Shown here piece by piece: positions 27,016 through 29,864 of a DNA stretch of 29,864 nt. The notes under the pieces are model-generated. The model saw only the letters and a list, made by a program, of their open reading frames with translations, was not told the DNA's origin and did no database searches. Source of the stretch: a virus; IMG/VR virus record IMGVR_UViG_3300009285_000602, positions 1 through 29,864 of that record; one strand, 5' to 3'. The stretch's first letter is position 1; each line of letters opens with the position of its first letter. The position numbers and the translations under genes were made by a program.

Positions 27016-27804
27016 TTATCTCCTCAGCGACGGGCCGCCCATTTGAAGCACGTCGATTGGTAACAACCGCTCCATCATCGCACCGCCAACTGCCGGATTG
27101 TCAGATCGCAGTTCTCGGATACGTTCCGCAAACCGTGCGCCGGTGGAGTTCGCGGTAACAAGTGTTTTCATTTTTGCCCGGTATCGGTAGTCTAGGAGAT
27201 CGCGGAGGAGATCAATTCCTGACGCGCACCACGCAGGCGTATCCAGATCGTCTAGGAGCAGCACCTGTACCCGCCGATACGGAATCATCATTTCCGCGGC
27301 CTTGAACTGCGGCCCAGCCCGGTTAATCTCCACGGCGGATATTGCGGCAGCGGTTATCCCCTGGACAAGCACGCCAGAAATGACGCACTCGCACAGATAG
27401 GTTTTGCCAGTTCCCTTCGGGCCGCACACCCATAAATTCGGCGAGGAAAACGTCCACACCCGGCCCTGCGCCCATGCGTCGATATTTTGCCGCTCGTACT
27501 CCCGGTTGCTTTCGGCGAAGGTATGGGCCAGAGCCTCGCGCGAAAACAACCCCTTATCCACAGTATCACGTAACATGCGCTCCACCGAACGGGCATGTGA
27601 ACGTTCAGCTCCCGCGTGCTCACGGGCAACCGCACAGACAGCACACCGGTGACCCAAACGCAATACGTCGCGGCAGACAGGCTCGCGGGCGGCCCGTTCC
27701 AGCATCGTTGCCGCTTGCTCAGGGGAATAGTTTACCCGCCGTCCGCAATCCACGCACGGCTCAATCATGTTTGCCAGTTCAATCTGTTCCGCAGTCTGTT
27801 CCAT
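27016..27804 (-). CDS. DnaC/IstB-type helicase loader ATPase
   Basis: A 262-residue AAA+ protein. The N-terminal ~70 residues carry Cys pairs (CVDCGRR, HRCAVCAV) that may bind zinc. The ATPase core has Walker A LWVCGPKGTGKTYLCE (about residues 123-138) and Walker B VLLLDDLDTP, followed by LLRDLLDYRYRAKMKTLVTA and an N-rich sensor 1 (ANST). This matches DnaC/IstB-type loaders that deliver the host or phage replicative helicase to the origin. It follows the initiator gene directly, the usual pairing in phages that recruit a host helicase. Confidence 0.85.
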   Translation of the reverse strand: MEQTAEQIELANMIEPCVDCGRRVNYSPEQAATMLERAAREPVCRDVLRLGHRCAVCAVAREHAGAERSHARSVERMLRDTVDKGLFSREALAHTFAESNREYERQNIDAWAQGRVWTFSSPNLWVCGPKGTGKTYLCECVISGVLVQGITAAAISAVEINRAGPQFKAAEMMIPYRRVQVLLLDDLDTPAWCASGIDLLRDLLDYRYRAKMKTLVTANSTGARFAERIRELRSDNPAVGGAMMERLLPIDVLQMGGPSLRR

Positions 27805-27814
27805 TTTGTCCCCA

Positions 27815-28567
27815 TCAGAAGGTCACCGGGTCGCCGACGTACACGCCGTCGGCCTCACCCAGGGGCTTGGCCTTCCCGTTCCCATCATATCGCCCCTCCA
27901 AAATACGCAGCACGGTGTCGGGCCGCAGAAACCAATCAACATTTGCCAACCACCCGCGCGGCCCTTGCCCTCGGCAGAATGGCGCGTCCTTGATTTTAGA
28001 CAACGCGGCCTCCCAGCCCCCGCTAAACGTTAGGTCATTCATTCGCGCGCGAAACGCCCGTAACCGTTTCGCTGTCATCTCGCGCGCCGTTGACCAGCCC
28101 TGAGAAGACGCTACCTCATTCCATGTTTTCAGAAACGACGCAGGTCCAAGTTTGGGCTCGACGCCTGGCAGGTCAACGGGTTCCGTTGACAAGTGTTGTG
28201 TCTTCACAACACTAATATCTTCTTCTGTCTCTGTCTCTGTCTCTGTCTCTGTCTTAGTGCAAGCATCTGCTAGCAAGCGCAAGCATTTGCTAGCATCAAC
28301 CAGAAAGCCTGTACGAATAAGTTCTGTAAAGTCAACAGGGCTGCGGAGATGCGCCATTTCCTTGATGTATTCTGGTTTGTTCGGAACACGTCCCTCGTTT
28401 CTCGATGCCACCATCATGCACACAACTGCTAGTAGTTTGCTAGCATCTGCTAGCATCACCCATTCCTCGGACATCAGGGTTGTATAATGGAGCTTGATCC
28501 AGGGCGGATTCCGTTTTGTATAGTGCTGATATTCGCGCCATTTAGGAATGTAAAACCATTCAATCAT
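27815..28567 (-). CDS. Replication initiator / replisome organiser
   Basis: A 250-residue protein with AGGAGG 6 nt before the ATG. The N-terminal ~100 residues (MIEWFYIPKWREYQHYTKRN, WIKLHYTTLMSEEWVMLADA) look like the winged-helix domain of phage replisome organisers. A flexible linker with a Thr-Glu repeat follows. The C-terminal ~110 residues (ASFLKTWNEVASSQGWSTAR, MTAKRLRAFRARM, WLANVDWFLRPDTVLRILEG) resemble the DnaT/primosome-type domain that contacts the helicase loader. Together with the loader encoded next it should open the origin, which may lie within this gene. Confidence 0.75.
   Translation of the reverse strand: MIEWFYIPKWREYQHYTKRNPPWIKLHYTTLMSEEWVMLADASKLLAVVCMMVASRNEGRVPNKPEYIKEMAHLRSPVDFTELIRTGFLVDASKCLRLLADACTKTETETETETEEDISVVKTQHLSTEPVDLPGVEPKLGPASFLKTWNEVASSQGWSTAREMTAKRLRAFRARMNDLTFSGGWEAALSKIKDAPFCRGQGPRGWLANVDWFLRPDTVLRILEGRYDGNGKAKPLGEADGVYVGDPVTF
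28225..28254 (-). repeat. Hexanucleotide microsatellite (CTGTCT x5)
   Basis: Five perfect plus-strand CTGTCT units encode alternating Thr-Glu in the linker of the replication initiator. Units of six bases change length without shifting frame, so linker length could vary by slippage. Confidence 0.85.
28268..28295. repeat. Iteron-like palindromes, pair 1
   Basis: TGCTAGCA at 28268-28275 and 28288-28295, spaced 20 nt, about two helical turns. The motif is its own reverse complement. It lies within the replication initiator gene. Confidence 0.45.
28427..28455. repeat. Iteron-like palindromes, cluster 2
   Basis: TGCTAGTA at 28427-28434 and TGCTAGCA at 28438-28445 and 28448-28455, spaced 11 and 10 nt, one helical turn apart on the same DNA face. 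Together with pair 1 these could be initiator binding sites, as in lambda where the origin lies inside gene O. Confidence 0.5.
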
Positions 28568-28584
28568 AACCTGCCTCCTAGAAA

Positions 28585-28670
28585 TGAATCAGCCCGGCAA
28601 GCTGGACAACGAAGGATGTTGCGGTGAGAACCGAAACGTTCGTTACTTGCCGGGCTGAAGGTTAGATTCA
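28585..28670 (-). ncRNA. Structured leader RNA upstream of the replication initiator
   Basis: A perfect 12-bp stem (28590-28601 with 28646-28657) is extended by a further 5 bp (28585-28589 with 28666-28670) across an 8-nt bulge. Inside are three small hairpins, including one with a GAGA loop (CGGT-GAGA-ACCG on the plus strand). The element starts about 22 nt after the predicted transcription start and ends 5 nt before AGGAGG, so refolding could affect translation of the initiator gene. No known riboswitch class recognised. Confidence 0.55.
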
Positions 28671-28698
28671 TGGTTGCATCCTATCGTTGTCCTTTTTC

Positions 28699-28727
28699 AT
28701 CTTACACCTATCGGCGCGGAATGTCAA
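28699..28727 (-). promoter_or_regulatory. Sigma70-like promoter for the replication operon
   Basis: On the minus strand TTGACA (28727-28722), a 17-nt spacer and TAAGAT (28704-28699), giving a start near 28692. The -35 overlaps the stop of the upstream small gene. It lies directly before the structured leader and the initiator gene. Confidence 0.65.
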
Positions 28728-28939
28728 TCACTTTGTTTGTGCGTTGTCAAAAACGCATAGGCAGCCGCCTTGACACCTTCTCTCTCAATAACATTCCCAA
28801 TACTTAATGGTCCGAGTGCGTCAGAAATGCTAAACGGTTCGTCGTACACTTTGACACCCAGCACCTTGACAACGATGCGCGAGCCAGTGCCGTCTAGAGG
28901 CACGTCCGCATACACTTCACTCTGAAGCTTAACCTTCAT
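28724..28939 (-). CDS. Small protein of unknown function
   Basis: A 71-residue protein from the ATG at 28939, which overlaps the upstream stop as ATGA and has GAGAGG about 10 nt upstream. It starts with a beta-rich segment (MKVKLQSEVYADVPLDGTG, IVVKVLGVKVYDEP) and ends with helices. No family recognised. It is the last gene before the replication promoter. Confidence 0.55.
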   Translation of the reverse strand: MKVKLQSEVYADVPLDGTGSRIVVKVLGVKVYDEPFSISDALGPLSIGNVIEREGVKAAAYAFLTTHKQSD

Positions 28940-29220
28940 TTTGACAGATCCTCTCTCATGGCCCATTCGGGCTGTGTCCGGGCTGTATTCCAACCCCAAC
29001 GGGTCCTCGTCTCGCGCGACAACCGGCGAGCCGCTGCGAATGACGCGGTAGCCTGGGCGTACTGCCTCGCATTCAACTGAAGCACACGGCGCCGCGTGCC
29101 GTCCTGATACTCGACGACAGCCTCGTACACCGTGCGCGCGCCTACTGCGTACGCGAAACTACGCACACGCCACGGCTCGCGCACTAGCCGTTGAATCACC
29201 GTTCGTTCGATGACTTTCAT
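28936..29220 (-). CDS. Small basic protein of unknown function
   Basis: A 94-residue protein with AGGAG 6 nt before the ATG and 4-nt overlaps with both neighbours. Basic overall (ERTVIQRLVREPWRVRSFAY, then TRRRVLQLNARQYAQATASF and ARRLSRETRTRWGWN), suggesting nucleic-acid binding, but no domain was recognised. Confidence 0.55.
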   Translation of the reverse strand: MKVIERTVIQRLVREPWRVRSFAYAVGARTVYEAVVEYQDGTRRRVLQLNARQYAQATASFAAARRLSRETRTRWGWNTARTQPEWAMREDLSK

Positions 29221-29390
29221 TTGCCGCTCCTGTTTGTTTGGGTTGTTATAGGTCCGCTAGCTGCGCCAAACCGTGTTTTTCCTGTTATGGCTACTAGCCA
29301 CCCGCGTGCATCGCGTACCACCGTCACGGTCATTCCGCGCCACCGATATAGCGCCGCCGTCATGCCGACCGGCATTGGTTTCTGATTCAT
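29217..29390 (-). CDS. Very small protein of unknown function
   Basis: A 57-residue protein from the ATG at 29390, which forms an ATGA overlap with the upstream stop and has AAAGGAAA upstream. The core (ALYRWRGMTVTVVRDARGWL) looks like a small beta hairpin domain. Function unknown. Confidence 0.5.
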   Translation of the reverse strand: MNQKPMPVGMTAALYRWRGMTVTVVRDARGWLVAITGKTRFGAASGPITTQTNRSGK

Positions 29391-29864
29391 GTTTTTCCTT
29401 TCTTCGCACGTCCAGTCGCCGACAGTTCGCGCCGAAGCAGGTCCAGAAGCGCCTCTTGTTCCGTTGCCGTCAACGTGGTCCACAAGCGCCCCTGCGTGTA
29501 GGGAAAACAAAACGAATCAAAATGGTCACCGCCCCATCCCAGATGTGAGACAACGGTCAGTATTTCGTCGTAGAGTTTTTTCGCGCGCGGCGAAGCGGGC
29601 CGTTCTGGCCCGCCCTCAAAAGGGAGCGGGTCTTCCCCCTCGCCCGCGTTATCCGCATCCGCGACAACTTCGCCGCTCCGTTGCTTCCACTCTTTCGACT
29701 CGTGGATCAAATCCAGAACCCAATCGGGCGTCCCGTCCGGTATCGCTGTACTATCCTCAAACGAGAACGAACGCAGCGGGTTCTCCGCTGTTCGTTTTGG
29801 AATACTCTTAAATAGCGGCATGACATGCCCAACGTTGGCGTAAATGCGTCCATCTTTTCCCGGC
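29387..29864 (-). CDS. Conserved phage replication-region protein, N-terminally truncated by window edge
   Basis: The frame is open to the right edge: 14 codons precede the ATG at 29821 and read naturally (GKDGRIYANVGHVMPLFKS), so 29821 is probably internal. The segment DGRIYANVGHVMPLFKS followed by TAENPLRSFSFEDS and a TPDWVLDLIHESKEWKQ helix matches a protein I recall from many phage early regions, possibly a single-strand DNA-binding or recombination accessory protein. The C-terminus is acidic then basic (LLRRELSATGRAKKGKT). Functional assignment is weak. Confidence 0.6.
   Translation of the reverse strand, partial: PGKDGRIYANVGHVMPLFKSIPKRTAENPLRSFSFEDSTAIPDGTPDWVLDLIHESKEWKQRSGEVVADADNAGEGEDPLPFEGGPERPASPRAKKLYDEILTVVSHLGWGGDHFDSFCFPYTQGRLWTTLTATEQEALLDLLRRELSATGRAKKGKT

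Noticed and set aside
28590-28657. tRNA or tRNA-like cloverleaf
   Set aside because: The closing stem is 12 bp, no T-loop or anticodon arm consensus is present, and the element sits as a leader before a ribosome binding site.

Overview
The window is almost certainly part of a tailed double-stranded DNA phage (or prophage) with siphovirus architecture. Every convincing gene but one lies on the minus strand, genes are packed head to tail, and many stops and starts overlap as ATGA, GTGA or TGATG. Transcription therefore runs right to left. No integrase, repressor, tRNA, CRISPR array or lysis gene was seen. A Gram-negative host is inferred, because the phage carries an ADP-heptose-type sugar-nucleotide cassette and heptosyltransferase-like (GT9) domains. 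This is not proven.

Layout in transcription order. (1) 29864-25406, early/replication: a partial protein at the right edge, three small coupled unknowns, a sigma70-like promoter (28727-28699), a structured leader (28585-28670), a replication initiator with iteron-like TGCTAGCA motifs inside its gene, a DnaC/IstB-type helicase loader, a small unknown, a VRR-NUC-like nuclease and a conserved phage protein with a short possible paralogue. (2) 25403-20200, accessory: intergenic arrays built on a strict 5-nt GGNNN period (minus strand) flank a five-gene sugar cassette: an RpiB-HldE(C) fusion, an HldE(N)-like PfkB kinase, a cupin, a TalC-type transaldolase and a small HAD phosphatase. A Cys-rich protein and a ParB/DGQHR-like protein follow. 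(3) 19345-12024, packaging and head: promoter, TerS, TerL, portal, an intein-containing MuF-type head protein, an HExxH protein, a second promoter with a repeat-bearing leader, scaffold and major capsid. (4) 11998-7370, an unusual insert between capsid and connector genes: a 1052-aa protein with three GT9-like domains, a beta-propeller-like protein and a methyltransferase. (5) 7373-1, connectors and tail: head-tail joining proteins, major tail protein, tail chaperones with a T TTT TTA -1 frameshift site, tape measure, Dit and tail-tip proteins.

Two observations stand out. First, the intein in the MuF-type protein carries, on the opposite strand and inside its own coding sequence, a Vsr/EDxHD-type homing endonuclease gene. 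That gene has its own promoter (TTGATA-N17-TATAAT) and Shine-Dalgarno, and the promoter lies in the codons for the intein's last splicing block. Second, the sugar cassette and the triple GT9 protein together look like a phage-encoded route from pentose-phosphate intermediates through ADP-heptose (or a related ADP-sugar) to a glycosylated product. The glycosyltransferase gene follows the capsid gene directly, so virion decoration or host surface modification are the leading hypotheses.

All calls come from reading the sequence and from remembered family motifs. No database search, fold prediction or structure prediction was run.
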